Source of the DNA: a virus
Length of the DNA: 33,085 nt
Virus record (IMG/VR): IMGVR_UViG_3300042691_048001
Coordinates: 1-33,085 of that record
Reading direction: 5' to 3' (one strand)
Shown: positions 7,305-12,983 of the stretch, piece by piece
Layout: each line of letters begins with the position of its first letter
Position numbering within the stretch: the first letter of the stretch is position 1
Translations under genes and position numbers: made by a program
Notes under the pieces: generated by a model
Seen by the model: only the letters and a program-made list of their open reading frames with translations
Told to the model about the DNA's origin: nothing
Database searches by the model: none

Positions 7305-7880
7305 TTATATGTTGCGTTCTCGCAAATTTTTTATATATTCTTTGATATTTTTTATTTCTTCTTCATTAATTTTACCACCGCTCCATGATTCTAAATCTCC
7401 CTGCTCAGTAAAATAAGATTCGTTTTGTGAGTTAATATAATTTTCAAACGCTTGTTCAAAATCATCTACCATAGAGTTTTTATTAGCATTCATCATTTGT
7501 TTTTCATATTCATCCCATTTACCTTCTAATTTGATTTTAGCCTCCATTTCAATAACACAATCAAAACATCTACTATGTATAGACCACATTTTCTTATTTA
7601 AATCATTTCCTTTTATTGATTTATTACAAACAGGACATGCTAGAGGTATAGCAACTAATTGTCTTAATTTATCATGTTTAGTCACTGTTTGTTTAATACC
7701 GTTTTTAATAGTCCATTGTTTACCATTTTCTTCCCATATATCTCCTTCTTGATAATCTTGATATTGTTTTGAATATCCTACTTGAGTACCAGTAGATGAT
7801 CCAGCATTACCTGTGATAATATTTCTCATTCTCTGAACATCACGTTTAGAGAATTCTTTTTTTAAATTTGATTCTTGCAT
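7305..7880 (-). CDS. Zinc-ribbon conserved phage protein
   Basis: The protein has 191 residues. The N-terminal segment KRDVQRMRNIITGNAG followed by STGTQVGYSKQ and the strand YQEGDIWEENGKQWTIKNG matches a conserved phage protein that I recognise from marine T4-like genomes. A zinc ribbon follows, with CPVCNKSI and HSRCFDCVIEME giving two Cys-x2-Cys knuckles about 24 residues apart. The C-terminal ~70 residues are charged helix. Role unknown; zinc binding is well supported by spacing. It begins 6 bases after the gene ending at 7887, without a Shine-Dalgarno sequence (A/T-rich ACATTTTATT-like context on the complementary strand). Confidence 0.75.
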   Translation of the reverse strand: MQESNLKKEFSKRDVQRMRNIITGNAGSSTGTQVGYSKQYQDYQEGDIWEENGKQWTIKNGIKQTVTKHDKLRQLVAIPLACPVCNKSIKGNDLNKKMWSIHSRCFDCVIEMEAKIKLEGKWDEYEKQMMNANKNSMVDDFEQAFENYINSQNESYFTEQGDLESWSGGKINEEEIKNIKEYIKNLRERNI

Positions 7881-7886
7881 AACATT

Positions 7887-8303
7887 TTATTTTATTTCAG
7901 TTTTCTCCTTTACTTCTGGGTTAAGATATTTAGGTAGAAATGCTTTGTAGACTCTACTACGTTTCTCATCTGTTCCTTTGATTATAATTTTGTCTATTTC
8001 TTCTTTATATTGATAATAAAACTCATTAATTATTTCAGCTAATGTTTGAAGGATATTTCTAGCATCACCTTCACCTGTCATCTGGAATGTATCTATTTTG
8101 TTAAAATCTCCTGTATCTACTCCAAATGATACTTCAAATTCTCTGGCTTTTTCTTTAGAACTAAATACAACTTTATATTTATTAATCTCAGTTTCAAAAG
8201 TATATTCAACGTCTATTAAACTATCATCTGTTTCGTCATATATAGTATCATATTCAGAAAAAGGATAAGCTATCTCTTTTAATATATTTATTAACTTAAT
8301 CAT
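7887..8303 (-). CDS. Conserved phage protein (TGEGDARNIL family) with ILKE leader
   Basis: The protein has 138 residues. It opens MIKLINILKEIAYPF, a hydrophobic/basic leader ending L-K-E at 8-10. The body has strands (YKVVFSSKEKAREFEVSFG) and then FQMTGEGDARNIL, TLAEIINEFYYQYK, IIIKGTDEKRSRVYKAF. The G-x-G-[ND]-A-x-x-[IV]-[FL]-x-T-[LV]-x-x-I-I-x-E-F pattern with S-R-x-x-x-Y-x-x-F is a small phage family that I recognise but for which no function is known. The ATG overlaps the stop of the 602-residue fusion gene (ATGA), so the two are translationally coupled. Confidence 0.72.
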   Translation of the reverse strand: MIKLINILKEIAYPFSEYDTIYDETDDSLIDVEYTFETEINKYKVVFSSKEKAREFEVSFGVDTGDFNKIDTFQMTGEGDARNILQTLAEIINEFYYQYKEEIDKIIIKGTDEKRSRVYKAFLPKYLNPEVKEKTEIK

Positions 8304-10108
8304 AATCCTAAATCTTTCAATTGTTGTATTGTATCAGCAGCTGAAGTATGTAAAATACCTATACCACCAGCATCTTTCCAACGTTGTATATTATCTGCTC
8401 TATCATCAATTAATATTGAATTTGGTGTAGCAAATTCTTGTTTACGTTCTGCTGAACGTAATATAAGTTTAGTACCAGGTATATTTCTTTTTACCCAAGT
8501 AAATTTACCTATTTTAGATGATTCTTCTCTTGATGGGGCTGATAATAATTCTGGAGAGTATGGTTTAATATATTCCCATAATTGTTTTCCATCAGGCATC
8601 CATTGTAATTTAATCCAAAATGCGGCTCCAGCTCTAGTGATAGGTTCCCAAAATTCTTCAGGATTTGTATCATAACTAGCCTCTTTATTAGTTAAATCTT
8701 TATATCCTTTTTCAAAATCAACTAATACACCATCCATATCACAATATATTTTATAATCACCTTTTGAAGCATCTGCTTCAGTGAATATTTCTGGTCTGTA
8801 TTTACCAAATTGTCTTAATAAGACACCAGCAGCAGCATTAGCTTCATTTTCTACTTCTGATCCTGTTTTACCATCTTCAGGTGTTAGAGGTTTCATTTCA
8901 GCTTGTTTACGATGTACTAATTCATGAGCTAAAGTACGTAAAATATCTGCTGTTAATCTTGATCCTCTAACAACTAATAATTCATCAGTTTGAGGATTAT
9001 AAGCACCTAATGAATGTATTTTTTTAGCTAATTGTTCATCATCACTAAAAGTGATTTTAGGTACTTTTTGTAAATTAAGTGCTTGAGAAGCGAAATCAAT
9101 GAAATCAGCTATAGTATTATCAGTTGATACTTCTGGTTCTGCTAATGTTTCTTCTAATTTTGATTTCCACCAATTAATAGTAAATAAATCTTCTTCAACA
9201 TTAGTTGGTATATTATGTTTAGATAGATATTTAAGTACTTTTTCTCTTTGATCAGGTGAATCTCCTAAATTAGGAATCAACATACGACGTTCTTTACCAC
9301 CAAATGCTTGTTGAGAATATTCAAATGGTATTAACATTGTATTTAAATAATTCTCAATTTTAGGTGTTAAATGATAAGGTACACGTATAATTAAATTACC
9401 ATTTTCTTGATTTTCTTGAAGTTGATCTACATTTAATACTGGTATTCCTAATATTTTTAATATATCATCAAATCCACCTTTTTGGATAACAACTTCAGGA
9501 AAACATCCTTTTAATTCTTCTATTTTAATTAAATATTCATTTCTAGCTTTAGAATAGTCTGTTGAATTTTTGTCAGTAACTGAACGTAAATTCAAAATTG
9601 ATTTTTTTACTTCATTAACTAATTCACGAACTTGTGTACCTGATAATCGTTTACCTTTTGTTACAACTTTTTCTTCAACAGGTAATGGTTTTACTCTATC
9701 ACCAAATGCTTTTGTTAAAGCATCAAAATAATTTTGTGTGTCAGGATCACCTTGAACACCAGCAACATAAGCATTTAATTCTAAATCATTATCCATTATT
9801 GAAAAAATATCTTTAATGGGAGATGAATTAGAAGCTATTTCAACATTTATATTAGGAGATGGACTAAGATTTAAATATAAATCCCAAATCTTTTTACTTT
9901 GTTCTTTAGTTATACCATCTCGAGTACTATGACCAATTAATACTTTTACATTAGTAACATAAGGACGAGAAGATAAATCTTTAGCTACTTCAAAATGTCC
10001 TTCATGTGGTGGTTTAAAACCACCTGGGTAGAAACAAATGGCTGGAGGTGTTTTTGATTCTCCTTCATCCTCATTTAGTTCATTTAGTATAGTATTTAGA
10101 TCAATCAT
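8300..10108 (-). CDS. Three-domain fusion: nucleotidyltransferase, zincin, HAD phosphatase
   Basis: The protein has 602 residues. Residues 1-13 are a leader with two L-N-E sites (MIDLNTILNELNE). Residues 22-165 are a HxGH nucleotidyltransferase (NadR/TagD/NMNAT superfamily): YPGGFKPPHEGHF with HEGH at 35-38, and RLSGTQVREL at 154-163 as the second signature. Residues about 170-325 are an unrecognised linker domain. Residues about 330-437 are a minimal zincin: LRTLAHELVHRKQ gives HExxH at 395-399, with Glu at 417, 419 or 422 as third-ligand candidate. Residues 452-602 are a HAD-type phosphatase of the 5'(3')-deoxyribonucleotidase kind: YCDMDGVLVDF, GTKLILRSA, ILIDDRADNIQRW. All catalytic motifs look intact, so it is probably an active multi-enzyme. 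Substrates are unknown. It overlaps both neighbours by 4 bases. Confidence 0.88.
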   Translation of the reverse strand: MIDLNTILNELNEDEGESKTPPAICFYPGGFKPPHEGHFEVAKDLSSRPYVTNVKVLIGHSTRDGITKEQSKKIWDLYLNLSPSPNINVEIASNSSPIKDIFSIMDNDLELNAYVAGVQGDPDTQNYFDALTKAFGDRVKPLPVEEKVVTKGKRLSGTQVRELVNEVKKSILNLRSVTDKNSTDYSKARNEYLIKIEELKGCFPEVVIQKGGFDDILKILGIPVLNVDQLQENQENGNLIIRVPYHLTPKIENYLNTMLIPFEYSQQAFGGKERRMLIPNLGDSPDQREKVLKYLSKHNIPTNVEEDLFTINWWKSKLEETLAEPEVSTDNTIADFIDFASQALNLQKVPKITFSDDEQLAKKIHSLGAYNPQTDELLVVRGSRLTADILRTLAHELVHRKQAEMKPLTPEDGKTGSEVENEANAAAGVLLRQFGKYRPEIFTEADASKGDYKIYCDMDGVLVDFEKGYKDLTNKEASYDTNPEEFWEPITRAGAAFWIKLQWMPDGKQLWEYIKPYSPELLSAPSREESSKIGKFTWVKRNIPGTKLILRSAERKQEFATPNSILIDDRADNIQRWKDAGGIGILHTSAADTIQQLKDLGL

Positions 10109-10854
10109 TTAATAAATGCTTTTATTTTATTAATAGCTTCTGACGATGGAGTAAATTCTGGGGTTTGTTGAGTTAAACTAATTATATCTTGATTTAATTC
10201 TTCTTTTTCTTTTTTAAGTTTAGCTATTTCTTCAGGTGTTTTTGGTTTACCTTTAGCTTTAGATGTATCAAAAAATCTACGTTTTATTTCTTCAGGATCA
10301 AAACTAGTCTCAGCATCATTTGGATTATTATTAATAATTACTAAATTATCTCCAAATGCTTGTTTATATGTTTCAATATTTTTATTAATATCTCTCCATG
10401 TTCTTAAAACAATACCTGGTAATAATGCTCTATCTCTATTAGCATTTCGTTCAAGTGAAGTTATAGGTGAAACCCATATCATTATCATCATAGTTTCATA
10501 GCCTAAAGCCTCTAATTCTGCCTTTTTCTTGAGTAAAGGCTTTGATGCTGCACCTGTACCATCAATAATAATATCGTTTAAATTTTCGAGTGCTTTGGCG
10601 TATTTTTCTTTAGTTGCTTTTTGAGCTTGCCCCATCATTTTAGCTGCTTGAGACAATTCTTCAGGGCCAAAATCTTTAATTTTCATTCCTATGCCAGATG
10701 CCTTAAGTAATTCTTCATAAGTGTCATCAACATTTATAACTTGGAATTTAGATAGTGGTAATGATTTAGATACAAAGGATTTTCCTGCACCGGCTGGTCC
10801 AGCCATGAATACTGCTTGTGGCTTTTGTTGTACCTCTTTAATCCTTATTTTCAT
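10105..10854 (-). CDS. P-loop kinase, zeta-toxin/polynucleotide-kinase-like
   Basis: The protein has 249 residues. After the leader MKIRIKE comes a Walker A motif MAGPAGAGKS (17-26), INVDDTYEELL with acidic residues at 43-44, NDIIIDGTGA (94-101) and a lid-like Arg-rich stretch LERNANRDRALLPG followed by VLRTWRDINKN. This matches the AAA_33/zeta-toxin/T4 polynucleotide-kinase group of small-molecule or nucleic-acid kinases. The C-terminal ~60 residues are a Lys/Glu helical tail (PEEIAKLKKEKEELNQ). The substrate cannot be told from sequence: nucleotide, RNA end or UDP-sugar are all possible. It is coupled upstream by TAATG and downstream by a 4-base overlap to the nucleotidyltransferase fusion, suggesting a shared pathway. 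Confidence 0.82.
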   Translation of the reverse strand: MKIRIKEVQQKPQAVFMAGPAGAGKSFVSKSLPLSKFQVINVDDTYEELLKASGIGMKIKDFGPEELSQAAKMMGQAQKATKEKYAKALENLNDIIIDGTGAASKPLLKKKAELEALGYETMMIMIWVSPITSLERNANRDRALLPGIVLRTWRDINKNIETYKQAFGDNLVIINNNPNDAETSFDPEEIKRRFFDTSKAKGKPKTPEEIAKLKKEKEELNQDIISLTQQTPEFTPSSEAINKIKAFIK

Positions 10855-11237
10855 TACTTACTTGGAAATTCATCTGGTTTGGAAAATAAATAATAACTCA
10901 TTTCCATTTCAGCCCATTTTTCAACTTCATTATCAGGAATAGTGAATGGATCTTCATCAACTGGTGTGTCAAAGAAATACATTGATGACTCACCGTATCC
11001 TTCATCATCATCCATAAACACATCAACATCATCAATATATTCAGGATCAATTACTGATTTAAGATATGCTCTAATAGCGTCATCATTTAATACTGGAAAA
11101 TCTTCATCTTCTTGTTCTTCAGAAGAAATATATTTACTAGTAGTATTTTCATTTATTGATGATTCACGATATTCTTCTTCAGATATCAGACCAGCAATAC
11201 GTTGCATTTTTTTAACTTCGTTGATACTTTGTTTCAT
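10854..11237 (-). CDS. Acidic small protein with MKQSINE leader
   Basis: The protein has 127 residues. The leader MKQSINEVKKMQRIAGL is nearly the same as that of the protein at 430-642. The rest is very acidic (SSEEQEDEDFPVLNDD, DDVDVFMDDDEGYGESS) and ends with an aromatic helix (EKWAEMEMSYYLFSKPDEF). No domain is recognised. It is the first gene of the tight run that continues through the kinase and fusion protein, and it is preceded by 29 bases with an AATAAATA box at 11259-11266. The acidic body could act as a DNA mimic or a partner of basic cargo proteins; that is speculation. Confidence 0.7.
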   Translation of the reverse strand: MKQSINEVKKMQRIAGLISEEEYRESSINENTTSKYISSEEQEDEDFPVLNDDAIRAYLKSVIDPEYIDDVDVFMDDDEGYGESSMYFFDTPVDEDPFTIPDNEVEKWAEMEMSYYLFSKPDEFPSK

Positions 11238-11258
11238 TTTTACACAGTTTTAACCATT

Positions 11259-11266
11259 AATAAATA
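11259..11266 (+). promoter_or_regulatory. AATAAATA box before the cargo-like operon
   Basis: Plus-strand AATAAATA in the 29-base gap upstream of the gene starting at 11237, which is the first of the tightly coupled run down to 7887. Coding strand reads TATTTATT. Part of the intergenic NATAAATA set. Confidence 0.32.
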
Positions 11267-11740
11267 TTAACTATTTTTCTTTGGGCGACCACGTTTACCA
11301 CCTGTTTTAACATATGCAATTGATTTCTTTAATGCCGGGTCCATTTTTGGACGGCCACGTTTACCGCCTGTTTTAACATAAACTGTAGGTGTTTTCTTTA
11401 ATGATGGATCCATTTTTGGGCGGCCACGTTTACCTTTTGGTTTATTTTCTTGTACTTTAGCTTTCTTTTTAAACAATTTAGGATGTACAATAAGCGCATC
11501 TAAATGAAATGCTCGTTTAGCACCTGTAATATCATAACATTCAAATCCACCGCCTTTCCATCCTTTTTCACCATCTTCATGACGTTGTTTAAAGTAAAAC
11601 TTGTTACCATAATCATTTTCAAAATATTGTGCAGGTAACACCTCAACACCTTCTTTAAAATCAAGTAAATGTTGTTCATCTGCTTCTATAACATATGCCT
11701 TACGAGACATGATATTAGCTTCTACATTAATTATTTCCAT
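11267..11740 (-). CDS. Triple AT-hook DNA-binding protein
   Basis: The protein has 157 residues. The C-terminal third carries three perfect AT-hook cores RGRPK at residues 105-109, 128-132 and 150-154. They are embedded in two near-identical repeats (KRGRPKMDPSLKK and KRGRPKMDPALKK, each followed after a short gap by YVKTGG) plus a third truncated copy. AT-hooks bind the minor groove of AT-rich DNA, which suits this genome. The N-terminal ~100 residues form an unrecognised alpha/beta domain (FYFKQRHEDGEKGWKGGG). An alternative start at Met11 (MSRKAYVIEADEQ) is plausible because the first ten codons are weakly conserved-looking. It is preceded by the sixth promoter-like cassette. Confidence 0.85.
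   Translation of the reverse strand: MEIINVEANIMSRKAYVIEADEQHLLDFKEGVEVLPAQYFENDYGNKFYFKQRHEDGEKGWKGGGFECYDITGAKRAFHLDALIVHPKLFKKKAKVQENKPKGKRGRPKMDPSLKKTPTVYVKTGGKRGRPKMDPALKKSIAYVKTGGKRGRPKKNS
11275..11440 (-). repeat. Tandem AT-hook coding repeats
   Basis: The plus strand shows three copies of a block reading (g/c)GGCCACGTTTACC or GGGCGACCACGTTTACC, spaced about 66-69 bases, each followed by CACCTGTTTTAACATA or CGCCTGTTTTAACATA in the two fuller copies. Near-identity at the DNA level indicates recent internal duplication of the AT-hook module. Copy number could vary between related phages. Confidence 0.7.
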
Positions 11741-11791
11741 AACTTTTTATTTTTTATTATATATTAAATTTAGTAAAGGAATTATGGTCAA
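11741..11791 (-). promoter_or_regulatory. Promoter-like cassette copy 1
   Basis: In the minus orientation TTGACC (11786-11791) is followed after exactly 24 bases by TATAAT (11756-11761) and then an A-rich leader to the ATG at 11740. This is the most diverged copy: the bases after TTGACC are ATAATTC instead of GCRRCTC. It drives the AT-hook gene if functional. Confidence 0.6.
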
Positions 11792-11795
11792 TCAA

Positions 11796-12035
11796 TTAAA
11801 GATAATCCATAACATCATAAAAATGTTTAGATGGGTAAATTTTAACAATTGAATCTTTATATTCATTCAAATGCCAATTAAATTGTTCACGAGATTTACA
11901 TGGATAGTCAATAGAACTACCATTACTTGTTTCCCTACAAATGCGAACAATATCATAACTTTCAATATATCCAGATCTTTCAGCCTCAAATAATTCATCA
12001 TCATTTTCAAATGTAAATACGTAATTGTTGTTCAT
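11796..12035 (-). CDS. Small acidic hypothetical protein
   Basis: The protein has 79 residues, beginning MNNNYVFTFENDDELFEAE and containing IVRICRETSNGSSIDYPC and EQFNWHLNEYKDSIVKIYP. No family is recognised. Aromatic and acidic composition and the length resemble small phage early proteins that modify host functions. It stands alone between two promoter-like cassettes, so it is likely transcribed from its own promoter, with its stop codon directly followed by the next cassette. Confidence 0.65.
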   Translation of the reverse strand: MNNNYVFTFENDDELFEAERSGYIESYDIVRICRETSNGSSIDYPCKSREQFNWHLNEYKDSIVKIYPSKHFYDVMDYL

Positions 12036-12084
12036 AACTTTTATTTTTATTATATAATAAATTTACTAAAGGAGTTGCGGTCAA
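12036..12084 (-). promoter_or_regulatory. Promoter-like cassette copy 2
   Basis: The minus orientation has TTGACC at 12079-12084, CGCAACTC-type bases next, TATAAT at 12049-12054 after 24 bases, then an A-rich leader. The -10 region lies inside a perfect 16-bp palindrome TTTATTATATAATAAA (12046-12061). It directly precedes the ATG at 12035. Confidence 0.65.
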
Positions 12085-12315
12085 TCAATCACATCCCCAT
12101 TTATCCATGAATTCTTCTTTATAAGAACATGAACTGATCATAACCATATGGTCTGTTTCTACCTCTACGTAAAATTCATCCCAAGTGAACCTACTTTCCT
12201 TGAATAATTTCATTAAATGAAAATCATCTTCATATTCAAGTTCGTATTTACGAACTAAGTTCGGGTGATTTGGTGTAATGTCTTTGTCAAATACTCTAAA
12301 AATCGCTTTATTCAT
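12085..12315 (-). CDS. Small hypothetical protein
   Basis: The protein has 76 residues: MNKAIFRVFDKDITPNHPN, then KYELEYEDDFHLMKLFKES, then WDEFYVEVETDHMVMISSCS and a C-terminal WGCD. It is unrecognised. The alternation of strands and one helix suggests a compact alpha/beta fold. It is the second gene of the small-gene array, immediately flanked by cassettes 2 and 3. The upstream sequence AAGAAAGT before the ATG is a weak Shine-Dalgarno-like element. Confidence 0.65.
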   Translation of the reverse strand: MNKAIFRVFDKDITPNHPNLVRKYELEYEDDFHLMKLFKESRFTWDEFYVEVETDHMVMISSCSYKEEFMDKWGCD

Positions 12316-12365
12316 ACTTTCTTATTTTTATTATATAATAAATTTACCTAAAGAGCCGCGGTCAA
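12316..12365 (-). promoter_or_regulatory. Promoter-like cassette copy 3
   Basis: TTGACC at 12360-12365, GCGGCTC next to it, then TATAAT at 12330-12335 with the fixed 24-base spacing, read on the minus strand. It carries the TTTATTATATAATAAA palindrome and a leader ending AAGAAAGT before the ATG at 12315. The upstream gene's TGA stop abuts the cassette. Confidence 0.65.
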
Positions 12366-12554
12366 TCAAGCGTATTGTTCATTAAATTGTTTGAAACAAG
12401 CTATAGCGTGTTTTTCGTCAAAAGCTTTCCATAACTCTACTTGACCGTATTTTGATAATACAACTTTGTTGTTAATTAATATCTGGTAGTCGGCTCTGCC
12501 CATATAATTGGCTTTTCCTACTTTCTTAGCGGTAATTTTTACTTTTGATTTCAT
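12366..12554 (-). CDS. Small basic hypothetical protein
   Basis: The protein has 62 residues: MKSKVKITAKKVGKANYMGR, ADYQILINNKVVLSKYGQ, VELWKAFDEKHAIACFKQF. It is basic at the N-terminus with a short beta-rich segment and a C-terminal amphipathic helix. No family is recognised. Third of the array; its TGA overlaps the end of cassette 3 spacing and its start follows cassette 4. Confidence 0.62.
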   Translation of the reverse strand: MKSKVKITAKKVGKANYMGRADYQILINNKVVLSKYGQVELWKAFDEKHAIACFKQFNEQYA

Positions 12555-12599
12555 ACTTTCTTATTTATATAATAAATTTACCAAAAGAGCTGCGGTCAA
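12555..12599 (-). promoter_or_regulatory. Promoter-like cassette copy 4 (shortened)
   Basis: TTGACC at 12594-12599, GCAGCTC beside it, and TATAAA (12564-12569) at the same 24-base spacing, read on the minus strand. A few bases are missing relative to the other copies between the -10 and the ATG at 12554, so the element reads TATAAATAAGAAAGT. This copy shows that the leader, not the spacing, tolerates change. Confidence 0.6.
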
Positions 12600-12604
12600 T
12601 CTAA

Positions 12605-12706
12605 CTATTTTGACCACATATCATATACAGTTTTACAAAAAGCATATACAAATAATGTTAATACTGAAATGACTAAAAATTCTGCGATTGTAATGTGTGT
12701 ACCCAT
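12605..12706 (-). CDS. 33-residue single-span membrane peptide
   Basis: An ATG at 12706 opens a 33-codon frame ending in TAG at 12605. The peptide starts MGTHITIAEFLVISVLT and ends VYDMWSK. Residues about 5-24 (ITIAEFLVISVLTLFVYAF) form one hydrophobic span, followed by a short polar tail. Support comes from position: it fills exactly the space between cassettes 4 and 5, with start and stop placed like those of its neighbours. A small membrane-active phage protein is likely; a holin role is possible but nothing proves it. Confidence 0.65.
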   Translation of the reverse strand: MGTHITIAEFLVISVLTLFVYAFCKTVYDMWSK

Positions 12707-12755
12707 ACTTTTTATTTTTATTATATAATAAATTTACCAAAAGAACCGCGGTCAA
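12707..12755 (-). promoter_or_regulatory. Promoter-like cassette copy 5
   Basis: TTGACC at 12750-12755, GCGGTTC beside it, and TATAAT at 12720-12725 after 24 bases, read on the minus strand. It has the intact TTTATTATATAATAAA palindrome and an A-rich leader to the ATG at 12706. It matches copies 2 and 3 almost base for base. Confidence 0.65.
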
Positions 12756-12929
12756 TCAAGGATTGACTGGGTCTATACTAGATATAGTATATTCTTTTGT
12801 GTTATTTTGCCAAATAAGACTTTGAAATAATTCGGCCTCATCCCGATTATTGAATGTTTTTGTAAAATCTGTGATCATTTGATCACAACCTAAATCCCAA
12901 CCAAAACTTACTCTGTATTTTATTTTCAT
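12756..12929 (-). CDS. 57-residue hypothetical protein
   Basis: An ATG at 12929 opens 57 codons to TGA at 12756-12758. The product begins MKIKYRVSFGWDLGCDQM, continues with ITDFTKTFNNRDEAELFQSL, and ends ISSIDPVNP. It is unrecognised. It resembles a beta-hairpin plus helix. Evidence for expression is the cassette placed directly upstream (12930-12978) and the stop codon abutting cassette 5, the same arrangement as its neighbours. Confidence 0.65.
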   Translation of the reverse strand: MKIKYRVSFGWDLGCDQMITDFTKTFNNRDEAELFQSLIWQNNTKEYTISSIDPVNP

Positions 12930-12978
12930 ACCTTTTAATTTTATTATACACTAAAGATATGGCGAGAGTTGCGGTCAA
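12930..12978 (-). promoter_or_regulatory. Promoter-like cassette copy 6
   Basis: TTGACC at 12973-12978, GCAACTC beside it, then TATAAT at 12943-12948. The 24-base spacer itself (CGCCATATCTTTAGTG at its distal end) differs from the other copies, so the fixed parts are the TTGACCGCRRCTC block, the distance and TATAAT. This divergence is the best evidence that those three parts are what is selected. Confidence 0.65.
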
Positions 12979-12983
12979 TCTAA

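Noticed and set aside
10942-11253. Plus-strand 103-residue frame opposite the acidic leader protein
   Set aside because: Ser-rich antisense of the Asp/Glu-rich gene; it has no start signal and lies on the wrong strand for this operon.
11741-12978. Reading TTGACC/TATAAT as an ordinary sigma-70 promoter pair
   Set aside because: The 24-base distance is constant and well beyond the usual 16-18, so an ordinary -35/-10 pair does not explain it.
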